A DNA stretch of 11,078 nucleotides from Candidatus Pelagibacter sp. (lineage in GTDB: Bacteria > Pseudomonadota > Alphaproteobacteria > Pelagibacterales > Pelagibacteraceae): NCBI GenBank assembly GCA_029941985.1, contig JAPYTV010000027.1:1-11078 (forward strand). Direction: 5' to 3'. The notes under the pieces are model-generated. The model worked only from the letters and a program-made list of their open reading frames with translations. It did no database searches and was not told where the DNA came from. The position numbers were made by a program, and so were the translations under genes. Every line of letters starts with the position of its first letter. The stretch's first letter is position 1. Shown piece by piece: positions 1-6,079 of this stretch.

Positions 1-47
1 ATTTTGGTATAAATGAGATAGCATTTAATACTATTATATATTGGATA
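1..47. other. Short region downstream of dnaB at the window edge
   Basis: A 47-base tail beyond the dnaB stop codon. On the minus strand it contains a TATAAT-like hexamer (positions 38-33) and an ATG at 24-22 that stays open for eight codons to the edge. This could be the first codons of a downstream gene. Eight codons are far too few to identify it, and the hexamer could occur by chance in such A+T-rich DNA. No hairpin terminator is visible. Confidence 0.2.
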
Positions 48-1466
48 TTAGTTAATTTGAGTATCTTTAAATTTAGTAAACATTGCCTCAAATTCTAAAT
101 CAATATTTCCCGTTGGACCGTGTCTTTGTTTTGCAATTATAATTTGTGCTAAATGAGCTATTTCACTCATCTTAGCCTGCCATTCAGCATGTTCGACTGT
201 AGCTGCTTGTGGTTCTTTTCTTTCTAAATAATAAGCTGCCCTATAAACAAACATCACAACATCAGCATCTTGTTCAATAGATCCAGATTCTCTTAAATCT
301 GACAATTGAGGTTTATGATCATCTCTTTGTTCAACAGCTCTAGATAATTGTGAAAGAGCTATAACAGGAATTTTTAGTTCTTTTGCTATAGCTTTAAGAC
401 CTTGAGTAATTTGCGAAATTTCCTGAACTCTTCCATCTCTATTATTAAATGAGCCAGTCATTAATTGAATGTAATCGACAACAATCATATCTAAACCAAA
501 TAATCTTTTAATTCGTCTTGCTCTGTTACTCACAGCAGCAATACTAATTGCTGGAGTTTCATCTATATAAAGAGGTAATTCGGATATATTTTTTGATGTT
601 TCAATAAATTTATCAAATTGATCGTCAGTAATTTTTCCTCTTCTAATATCATTTGATTTAATTCTAGATTGTTCAGCTAAAATTCTTGTTGATAATTGTT
701 CTGATGACATCTCTAAAGAAAAGAATGCAATCGTAGATTTTTTTCCACTTTCTTGTAATTTTTGAGCAGCGTTAAAAGCTATATTGGTTGCTAATGCCGT
801 TTTACCCATAGAAGGACGTCCTGCTATAATAATTAAATCTGAACTATGAAGACCACCAAGTCTGTCATCTAAATCTCGTAAGCCAGTTGGAACACCGACT
901 ATACCCTCGTCATTTTTATAAGCAGCTGAAGCCATTTCTATAGTCAATTTCATAGCTTCATCAAATTTCACTAAAGATGAATTGAAAGAACCTTTTTCTG
1001 CTAAATCAAATAATTGTCTTTCAGAATTTTCAATTATATTTTGACCACTAACATCTAGGTCATTAAGTTTAGCAGAATCTATTGTGCTTTCAGAAATTTT
1101 TACAAGCTCTCTTCGGACAAACATATCATAAATAATTCTTGAATATTCTATTGCTTGTCTTGAGGACGTAGAAAATTTTGTAACTTTAACAAGGTATTCT
1201 GGAATATTTAATTCATCTTTTTCATTTTCAAAATAATTTTTTAAAGTAATGGGATTTGCAAGCATTCCTTTATAGACAAGACTTTCAATAGCAGAAAATA
1301 TTTTTTGATGCATGGGGTCATAAAAATTAATACTTGAAATAATCGTATTTATTTCATCAAATATTTCATTTTGTACTAGTATTGATCCTATTACAGACTG
1401 TTCAGCCTCAACATTGTTAGGTAATTCTTTAAATAAATCTTTGACTACGCTTAGATTATTTTCCAT
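48..1466 (-). CDS. dnaB: Replicative DNA helicase DnaB
   Basis: Hexameric 5'-3' helicase that unwinds DNA at the replication fork and works with primase. The 472-residue product has the usual family length and two-domain layout. The N-terminal domain begins near residue 17 with the family signature PNNVEAEQSVIGSIL. The RecA-like ATPase domain starts near residue 165. Walker A is GRPSMGKTA (K222), the Walker B strand is MIVVDYIQLM (D331), and further on come ALSQLSRAVEQR and LRESGSIEQDADVV, the DnaB H3/H4 region. No intein or insertion is seen. It is the last gene of the rpsF-rpsR-rplI-dnaB run, 67 bases after rplI. The ATG at 1466 starts right before the conserved N-terminal domain. There is no clear Shine-Dalgarno sequence. 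The gap before it holds a 10-base palindrome (1504-1513) but no convincing terminator, so co-transcription with rplI is likely. Confidence 0.97.
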   Translation of the reverse strand: MENNLSVVKDLFKELPNNVEAEQSVIGSILVQNEIFDEINTIISSINFYDPMHQKIFSAIESLVYKGMLANPITLKNYFENEKDELNIPEYLVKVTKFSTSSRQAIEYSRIIYDMFVRRELVKISESTIDSAKLNDLDVSGQNIIENSERQLFDLAEKGSFNSSLVKFDEAMKLTIEMASAAYKNDEGIVGVPTGLRDLDDRLGGLHSSDLIIIAGRPSMGKTALATNIAFNAAQKLQESGKKSTIAFFSLEMSSEQLSTRILAEQSRIKSNDIRRGKITDDQFDKFIETSKNISELPLYIDETPAISIAAVSNRARRIKRLFGLDMIVVDYIQLMTGSFNNRDGRVQEISQITQGLKAIAKELKIPVIALSQLSRAVEQRDDHKPQLSDLRESGSIEQDADVVMFVYRAAYYLERKEPQAATVEHAEWQAKMSEIAHLAQIIIAKQRHGPTGNIDLEFEAMFTKFKDTQIN

Positions 1467-1533
1467 TTTTAAATCTTATATGAAAAAAATTTAAAACAAA
1501 TAACAAATATTTGCTGGGGAAAAAATTGTATAA

Positions 1534-1992
1534 TTATTGAATAGTTTCGGCTGCAACTACATTGATTGTAATTTCAGAATCTATCTCTGAGTGTAGAATG
1601 ATTTTAACTTTAAATTTACCAAGAGATTTAATTTCATGTAATGGTTGTATCATGGAAGGTTTAATGTCTAATTTTTCATTTTTTAATATTAATTTAGAAA
1701 TTTCAGTTGGTTTAACAGAACCATAAAGTTCTTTATTTTCGGTACTTAGTTTTTTTACTAAATATTTTTTACCATTAATTTGTTCTGATAACTTCTTTGC
1801 CTCTTTTTTCTTCTCTGCATCTTTTTTTCCCAAATCAGTTTTAATTTTTTCAACTTCAGTAATATTTTCTTTTGATGCATAAAGAGCTTTTTTATTTGAT
1901 ATTAAATAATTTCTAGCAAAACCTCTTTTAACATCTATGATTTCGCCTATAGAACCTATGCTTCTTAAATTTTCTAAAAGTATAACTTTCAT
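1534..1992 (-). CDS. rplI: 50S ribosomal protein L9
   Basis: Large-subunit protein that binds 23S rRNA near the L1 stalk and helps keep reading frame. The 152-residue length is typical. The N-terminal RNA-binding domain is clear: MKVILLENLRSIGSIGEIIDVKRGFARNYLI matches the L9 signature with its conserved Gly and Arg-Asn-(Y/F)-Leu-Ile. A Lys/Glu-rich connecting helix spans about residues 45-75. It is followed by the C-terminal domain, which contains the conserved 'LYGSV' turn. The ATG at 1992 directly follows the TAA of rpsR with no base between them, so translation is probably coupled. The upstream bases belong to rpsR and show no Shine-Dalgarno sequence. Confidence 0.97.
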   Translation of the reverse strand: MKVILLENLRSIGSIGEIIDVKRGFARNYLISNKKALYASKENITEVEKIKTDLGKKDAEKKKEAKKLSEQINGKKYLVKKLSTENKELYGSVKPTEISKLILKNEKLDIKPSMIQPLHEIKSLGKFKVKIILHSEIDSEITINVVAAETIQ

Positions 1993-2268
1993 TTAAATTA
2001 AAGCTAGGTTTCTAGCTCTTTTAATTGATAAAGAGAGTTCTCTTTGTTTTTTTTGACATACACTTGTAATTCTTGAAGGTAAAATTTTTCCATTTTCAGA
2101 CATGTATTTTTTAAGCAGTTTAATATCTTTGTAATCTACAACAGGGGCTCCTTTAATTGATAGAGGACAAGATTTGCCAAATTTATATTTATTTGGTTGA
2201 AAAATACTTAATTTTGCAAAGTTGCTTTGATTACTTTTTTTATTTCCTGTTCTTTTTTTTGATGGCAT
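1993..2268 (-). CDS. rpsR: 30S ribosomal protein S18
   Basis: Small-subunit protein that pairs with S6 on the platform of the 30S subunit. The 91 residues are slightly longer than most S18 proteins because of a basic, low-complexity N-terminal extension (about residues 1-25, rich in Lys, Asn and Ser). The core begins near residue 33: CPLSIKGAPVVDYKDIKLL, then GKILPSRIT and KKQRELSLSIKRARNLAL, the conserved rRNA-binding end. The CPxS...AP.xDYKD version is the alphaproteobacterial form. It starts two bases after rpsF and abuts rplI. Confidence 0.96.
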   Translation of the reverse strand: MPSKKRTGNKKSNQSNFAKLSIFQPNKYKFGKSCPLSIKGAPVVDYKDIKLLKKYMSENGKILPSRITSVCQKKQRELSLSIKRARNLALI

Positions 2269-2270
2269 AA

Positions 2271-2624
2271 TTAACTTTTAGTGTATTCCATTTTTTGATA
2301 TTCTTCTTTTTTAGTAAAGTATTTAGCCTCTAAGTCAAATTTTTTAACTTTTACAGTCATATATCTTAAAAGATTTTTATCTAAAATTTCATTTTTTTCT
2401 AGTTGTTTAATAATTTTTCCAGGGCCTTTAATCTTAAAGTGTATATAGCTACCTTTTTTATTTTTTTTTATAATATAAGCTAAATTTAATAGTCCCCAGT
2501 TTTCAGTTTGAACTATTTTTCCATCATTTTTTTCTACTATTTTTGAATATTTATCAGTTAATTGCTTGATTTCAACATTACTGATATCTTGTTTGGCTAC
2601 AATTGTGTGTTCGTATAAATTCAT
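2271..2624 (-). CDS. rpsF: 30S ribosomal protein S6
   Basis: Small-subunit protein that heterodimerises with S18 (the next gene) on the 30S platform. The 117-residue product begins MNLYEHTIVAKQDIS, the first beta strand of the ferredoxin-like fold. It continues with the conserved 'ENWGLLNLAYIIKKNKKGSYIHF' region and 'LRYMTVKV', and ends with a short charged tail (KKEEYQKMEY). It is the first gene of the minus-strand operon, transcribed away from fabD. Its codons include a run of nine A (T on the plus strand, 2461-2469), but the frame is intact. No S6:S18-binding leader motif was recognised in the short upstream region. Confidence 0.96.
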   Translation of the reverse strand: MNLYEHTIVAKQDISNVEIKQLTDKYSKIVEKNDGKIVQTENWGLLNLAYIIKKNKKGSYIHFKIKGPGKIIKQLEKNEILDKNLLRYMTVKVKKFDLEAKYFTKKEEYQKMEYTKS

Positions 2625-2655
2625 ATTATTGTTTAATAAAAAGTGAGGATATACT

Positions 2656-2663
2656 ATTATAAT
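2656..2663. promoter_or_regulatory. Palindromic ATTATAAT, possible shared -10 box between rpsF and fabD
   Basis: The 85-base divergent spacer contains the perfect 8-base palindrome ATTATAAT. It reads as consensus TATAAT on the plus strand (2658-2663) and on the minus strand (2661-2656). On the rpsF side, transcription would start about 25 bases before the ATG, a sensible distance. The -35 match there is poor (about TTTAAG at 17-base spacing). On the fabD side no good -35 is seen either, and a separate weaker box, TAAAAT at 2692-2697, is another option. The hexamers are seen; promoter activity is inferred. A+T-rich DNA makes chance matches common. Confidence 0.4.
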
Positions 2664-2709
2664 TCTTTAATTACAACACTTAAAACCATAATAAAATTTA
2701 GATATTTAA

Positions 2710-3642
2710 ATGTTTTCGGTTATTTTTCCTGGTCAAGGGTCACAAATAGTAGGTATGGGAAAAGACTTTTACAATAAATATGATTTAGTTAAAAATTTAT
2801 TTAAAGAAGCGGATGAAACACTAGGTTTTTCACTATCTAAGTTGATTTTAGAGGGACCAAAAGAAGATCTGAATTTAACAGAAAATACCCAGCCAGCAAT
2901 TTTCTTATTAAGCTACTCAATTTTTAGTTTAGTTAGAGAAGAATTTAATATTAATCTAAATAAAGCTAATTTTTTTGCTGGACATTCCCTTGGAGAATAT
3001 ACAGCATTAACTTGTGCGGGAGTTTTAACTTTTTCTGATACATTGAAGATTTTAAAGATTAGAGGAAAAGCAATGCAAAACTCTGTTCCGAAAGGAGTAG
3101 GTGGAATGGTTGCAATTTTAGGCTCAGAAATAGAAAAGATAGAAAAAATTATTGAAGAAAATAAAAATAATTATGAATGTTTTATAGCAAATGACAACTC
3201 AGACGGTCAAATTGTTGTAAGTGGCAATGTTAAAGATTTAGAAAAAATGATCTTAGATTTAAAATCAAATAGTATTAAAAATATTAAATTACCAGTGAGT
3301 GCTCCTTTTCATTGTAAATTAATGAATAAAGCCACAGAAATAATGAGCGAAGAAATTGTAAAGTTAAATTTTAAAGAAGCCCAAAATATTTTAATTTCAA
3401 ATGTTACAGGAAAAGAAATATCCAATTCATCAGAATTAAAAAATTTATTAGTTAAACAAATTGAAAGTAGAGTATGCTGGAGAGAAAGTGTTTTATTGAT
3501 GATTAATAAAGGAGTTAGTCAATTTATAGAAATAGGACCAGGTAAAGTTTTGTCAGGTTTAATAAAGAGAATTGACAAAAAAGTTAAAGTTAGTGCAATT
3601 AATAATGAAGAAGATATAAAGCTAATTAATATAAATGAGTAA
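2710..3642 (+). CDS. fabD: Malonyl-CoA:ACP transacylase FabD
   Basis: Moves the malonyl group from coenzyme A to acyl carrier protein, supplying the two-carbon donor for fatty-acid elongation. The 310-residue length fits the family. The N-terminal FPGQGSQ motif (7-12) contributes to the oxyanion hole. The nucleophile is S93 in GHSLGEYTAL, the malonate-binding Arg is R118 (RGKAMQ), and the catalytic His is H201 in SAPFHCKLM. 'IEIGPGKVLSGL' closes the fold. All active-site residues are present. The ATG at 2710 is the first one just before the FPGQGSQ strand. The bases ahead of it show no Shine-Dalgarno sequence, so a very short leader is possible. It overlaps fabG by 8 bases (ATGAGTAA), which points to translational coupling. 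Confidence 0.97.
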   Translation: MFSVIFPGQGSQIVGMGKDFYNKYDLVKNLFKEADETLGFSLSKLILEGPKEDLNLTENTQPAIFLLSYSIFSLVREEFNINLNKANFFAGHSLGEYTALTCAGVLTFSDTLKILKIRGKAMQNSVPKGVGGMVAILGSEIEKIEKIIEENKNNYECFIANDNSDGQIVVSGNVKDLEKMILDLKSNSIKNIKLPVSAPFHCKLMNKATEIMSEEIVKLNFKEAQNILISNVTGKEISNSSELKNLLVKQIESRVCWRESVLLMINKGVSQFIEIGPGKVLSGLIKRIDKKVKVSAINNEEDIKLININE

Positions 3643-4372
3643 TTTAAAAAATAAAAATATTATAGTTACAGGTGCGTCGGGAGGTATTGGAAACTCAATA
3701 GTTGAAAAATTATATGATAATGGTGTCAATATTTTAGCTACAGGAACTAGAGTTGAAAAATTAGAAGAACTAAAAAAAAAATTTAAAAATATTAAAATAT
3801 TAAAATTTGATATATCTCAACATGCAAAAATTGAAGAGTTTATCAATAGTGCCACAGAAGAGTTAGGAGGATCTCTTGACTGCATAGTGAACAATGCAGG
3901 AATTACAAAAGATAATTTAACAATTAGAATGAGCTTAGAAGAGTGGACTAAAGTAATAGATATAAATTTAACCTCAACATTTTTAATGAGCAAATATTCA
4001 ATTAAAAAAATGCTTAAAAATAAATCAGGAAAAATTATTAATATTACTTCTGTAGTTGGTCACACAGGCAATATTGGTCAAGCGAACTATACTGCTTCAA
4101 AAGCAGGTATTGTTGCAATGTCAAAAAGTTTAGCAATTGAATATGCAAAAAAAAACATAAATGTTAATTGTGTATCACCTGGATTTATTAGTACAGCAAT
4201 GACAGACCAAATTGATGAAAAATTTAAAGAAGTTATAATAGCAAAGATTCCTGCTAATAGACTAGGTAAGCCAGAAGACGTAGCTAATACTGTTGTTTTC
4301 TTGAGTTCTAGTGAATCAGATTATATTAATGGAGAAACTATACATGTTAATGGAGGTATGTATTTGGGTTGA
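3635..4372 (+). CDS. fabG: 3-oxoacyl-ACP reductase FabG
   Basis: NADPH-dependent short-chain dehydrogenase that reduces beta-ketoacyl-ACP in the fatty-acid elongation cycle. The 245-residue product shows the cofactor-binding GASGGIGNSI near the N-terminus, NNAGIT near residue 90, the catalytic triad S139, Y152 and K156 (YTASK), and the C-terminal NGETIHVNGGMYL typical of FabG. SDR enzymes are easily confused, but the position between fabD and acpP makes FabG very secure. Its start overlaps the fabD stop. Its TGA stop lies inside a TTGACA hexamer that may be the -35 box of acpP. Confidence 0.96.
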   Translation: MSNLKNKNIIVTGASGGIGNSIVEKLYDNGVNILATGTRVEKLEELKKKFKNIKILKFDISQHAKIEEFINSATEELGGSLDCIVNNAGITKDNLTIRMSLEEWTKVIDINLTSTFLMSKYSIKKMLKNKSGKIINITSVVGHTGNIGQANYTASKAGIVAMSKSLAIEYAKKNINVNCVSPGFISTAMTDQIDEKFKEVIIAKIPANRLGKPEDVANTVVFLSSSESDYINGETIHVNGGMYLG

Positions 4373-4396
4373 CAAAACTACTTTTTGATCTATTAA
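4369..4396 (+). promoter_or_regulatory. Candidate acpP promoter (TTGACA, 16 bases, TATTAA)
   Basis: A perfect -35 consensus TTGACA at 4369-4374 overlaps the fabG stop codon. After a 16-base spacer comes TATTAA (4391-4396), which matches four of six bases of TATAAT. The start site would fall around 4403, leaving a leader of under 20 bases that contains the ribosome site. This would let the abundant carrier protein be expressed above the level of fabD-fabG. The sequence match is seen; function is inferred. Confidence 0.45.
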
Positions 4397-4410
4397 CGAA
4401 TTATAACAAA

Positions 4411-4415
4411 AAGGA
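4411..4415 (+). promoter_or_regulatory. Ribosome binding site of acpP (AAGGA)
   Basis: AAGGA sits five bases before the ATG at 4421, complementary to the 3' end of 16S rRNA. It is notable because no other gene start in the window has a comparable sequence, so acpP is probably translated unusually efficiently. Confidence 0.6.
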
Positions 4416-4420
4416 ACGAT

Positions 4421-4660
4421 ATGTCAGAAGATATTTCAAGCAAAGTTAAAAAAATTGTTGCAGATCATTTAGGTATTGATGAAGCTAAAGTTACTGAGGA
4501 ATCAAGCTTTATAGATGATCTTGGTGCGGATAGCTTAGATACAGTTGAGTTAGTAATGGCTTTCGAAGAAGAGTTTGGATCAGAGATCTCTGACAGCCAA
4601 GCAGAAAAAATTCTAACTGTTGGAGATGCAGTTAAATTTATTGAAGGCAAAAGTAATTAG
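4421..4660 (+). CDS. acpP: Acyl carrier protein AcpP
   Basis: Small acidic cytoplasmic protein that carries growing fatty acyl chains on a 4'-phosphopantetheine arm. The 79-residue product has the standard length and the attachment motif DLGADSLDTVELVMAFEEEF, with the modified serine at S38. Acidic residues in helix II (Glu and Asp after the serine) match the docking face used by FabD, FabG and other partners. It has its own candidate promoter and the only clear Shine-Dalgarno sequence here. In many alphaproteobacteria fabF follows at once; here the next gene, nine bases on, is gmk. Confidence 0.98.
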   Translation: MSEDISSKVKKIVADHLGIDEAKVTEESSFIDDLGADSLDTVELVMAFEEEFGSEISDSQAEKILTVGDAVKFIEGKSN

Positions 4661-4669
4661 ATTAGTTAA

Positions 4670-5302
4670 ATGCTCATAAAAAAAGATGGGATAATGGTAA
4701 TTTTATCATCCCCATCTGGGGCAGGAAAAACAACATTAGTAAAACTTTTATCTAGTAAGAAAAATTTTAATATATCAGTATCACATACCACAAGAAAACC
4801 TCGAATTAACGAAATACCAAATCAAGATTATTATTTTGTTGATCATAAAAAATTTCAAGGATTAATAAAAAATGAAGAATTTTTAGAGTATGCAAAAGTT
4901 TTTAACCATCTATACGGAACAACTAGATCACCCGTAATAGAAAAATTAGAAAAAGGTGAGAATGTAGTTTTTGATATAGATTGGCAAGGTGCAGATCAAA
5001 TTAAAAATAAAAAATTAAATTATAAATTAATTACTTTTTTTGTGCTCCCTCCAAGCAAGAAAGTTTTATTTGATAGGCTATCAAATAGAGACATGAAAGA
5101 TAAGTTAATAGTAGAAGAAAGAATGAAAGATTTTAGTAGAGATGTTTTGCATTGGATTAATTATGATTATGTAGTTATAAATGATAATCTTGATGAATGT
5201 TATTCAAAAATTAATAATTTGATTAACTCGGAAATTAATGATGGATCAAAAGACTATGATAAAGATTATATTAGAAAACACGTTGATATTTTAACTTCCT
5301 AA
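4670..5302 (+). CDS. gmk: Guanylate kinase Gmk
   Basis: Phosphorylates GMP to GDP with ATP, needed for GTP and dGTP supply. The 210-residue length is typical. The P-loop SSPSGAGKTT lies at residues 13-22 (K20). The GMP-binding region is SVSHTTRKPRINEIPNQDYYFV, followed by FLEYAKVFNHLYGT. The Asp-rich strand VVFDIDWQGADQI and the lid region with the RLSNR arginines are also present. The chosen ATG at 4670 gives a short leader MLIKKDGI before the first strand. An internal ATG at 4694 (MVILSSPSG) is a possible alternative start. No Shine-Dalgarno sequence precedes either. The gene ends inside the end of rsmA, with a convergent 12-base overlap. Confidence 0.97.
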   Translation: MLIKKDGIMVILSSPSGAGKTTLVKLLSSKKNFNISVSHTTRKPRINEIPNQDYYFVDHKKFQGLIKNEEFLEYAKVFNHLYGTTRSPVIEKLEKGENVVFDIDWQGADQIKNKKLNYKLITFFVLPPSKKVLFDRLSNRDMKDKLIVEERMKDFSRDVLHWINYDYVVINDNLDECYSKINNLINSEINDGSKDYDKDYIRKHVDILTS

Positions 5303-6079
5303 ATCTTCATATTCCTTTGTGAGATTTAAATACATTTCAGAACTTAAATTTTGTGGTCTTAGGTTTAAATCAATATTAAACTTATCAGAAATTTCTTTAG
5401 CATTTTTAAATACTTGATTAAAGGGTTTTTTGATCATTTTTCTTCTTTGACTAAAAAAAATTCGAGTAATCATTTCAAGGTTTCTTGGGTCTTTTAGTTC
5501 AAAAAAATTTTTTCGGGGAGTAAAAACTAATAAAGTACTATCAATTTTTGGTTTCGGGGCAAAGCTTTCTGGCTTTATATCTATAATTTTTTTTACATGT
5601 AGTTTCCAGTTAGATAAAATTGATAATCTACCATAATTAGAAGTATTAGATTTAGCTATAATTCGATCAGCAACTTCCTTTTGAAACATTAAAACCAACT
5701 CATTAAACCAAAATTCTCTATTTAAATTTATTATCCATTTAGAAAGAATTTCTGTAGAGATATTATAAGGAAGGTTTCCAAATACTGTTAATTTCTCTTT
5801 TGAGATTTTATCTTCAGATATCTTTAAAACATCATTATTGATAATGTTAATTTCATCATTAAATTTTTCACTTAACAACGAAGATAAATCATTATCTTTT
5901 TCAATAACATAAAATTTTTTAGGTTTTTTTTTAAGAATATGTGCTGTTAAATTTCCACTACCAGGTCCTATTTCTAAAATTTCTTTATTATTTATTTCAA
6001 CTACATCAACAATTTGTTCAAGAATATTACGATCTATTAAGAAGTTTTGTCCTAAACTTTTTTTAGCTTTAATATGCAC
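5291..6079 (-). CDS. rsmA: 16S rRNA (adenine1518-N6/adenine1519-N6)-dimethyltransferase RsmA (KsgA)
   Basis: SAM-dependent enzyme that dimethylates two adjacent adenines in the 3' hairpin of 16S rRNA during 30S maturation. The 262-residue product begins with the family signature KKSLGQNFLIDRNIL. It has the SAM-binding EIGPGSGNLT near residue 40, the catalytic NLPYNIST, and the MFQKEVADRI and SFAPKPKIDSTLL segments; a small C-terminal domain follows. The start is GTG at 6079. The codon just before it, in the same frame, is the pdxA TAA, so no ATG start upstream is possible. The signature motif seven residues in supports GTG. Its stop codon lies within the last codons of convergent gmk. Confidence 0.96.
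   Translation of the reverse strand: MHIKAKKSLGQNFLIDRNILEQIVDVVEINNKEILEIGPGSGNLTAHILKKKPKKFYVIEKDNDLSSLLSEKFNDEINIINNDVLKISEDKISKEKLTVFGNLPYNISTEILSKWIINLNREFWFNELVLMFQKEVADRIIAKSNTSNYGRLSILSNWKLHVKKIIDIKPESFAPKPKIDSTLLVFTPRKNFFELKDPRNLEMITRIFFSQRRKMIKKPFNQVFKNAKEISDKFNIDLNLRPQNLSSEMYLNLTKEYEDLGS
5300..5328. terminator. Weak inverted repeat at the gmk/rsmA convergence
   Basis: TAAATCT (5300-5306) and AGATTTA (5322-5328) form a perfect 7-base stem with a 15-base loop. It starts at the gmk stop codon and lies inside the end of rsmA. It has only one G:C pair and no T-run after it on either strand, so it is a poor intrinsic terminator. It is listed because it is the only hairpin where two operons converge without a gap. 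Confidence 0.15.

Noticed and set aside
1..24. Start of another minus-strand gene after dnaB
   Set aside because: Only eight codons lie in the window, too few to support a call; noted in the edge region entry.
1467..1533. Terminator or dedicated dnaB promoter between rplI and dnaB
   Set aside because: Only a 10-base palindrome (CAAATATTTG, 1504-1513) and poorly spaced -35/-10-like hexamers are present, neither convincing.
2625..2709. S6:S18-binding leader RNA motif upstream of rpsF
   Set aside because: The spacer is short and A+T-rich, and the expected bulged hairpin with a CCGAA-type element is not seen.
4465..4650. 61-codon open frame on the minus strand across acpP
   Set aside because: It lies wholly antisense within acpP, whose protein is unmistakable, and resembles no known family.
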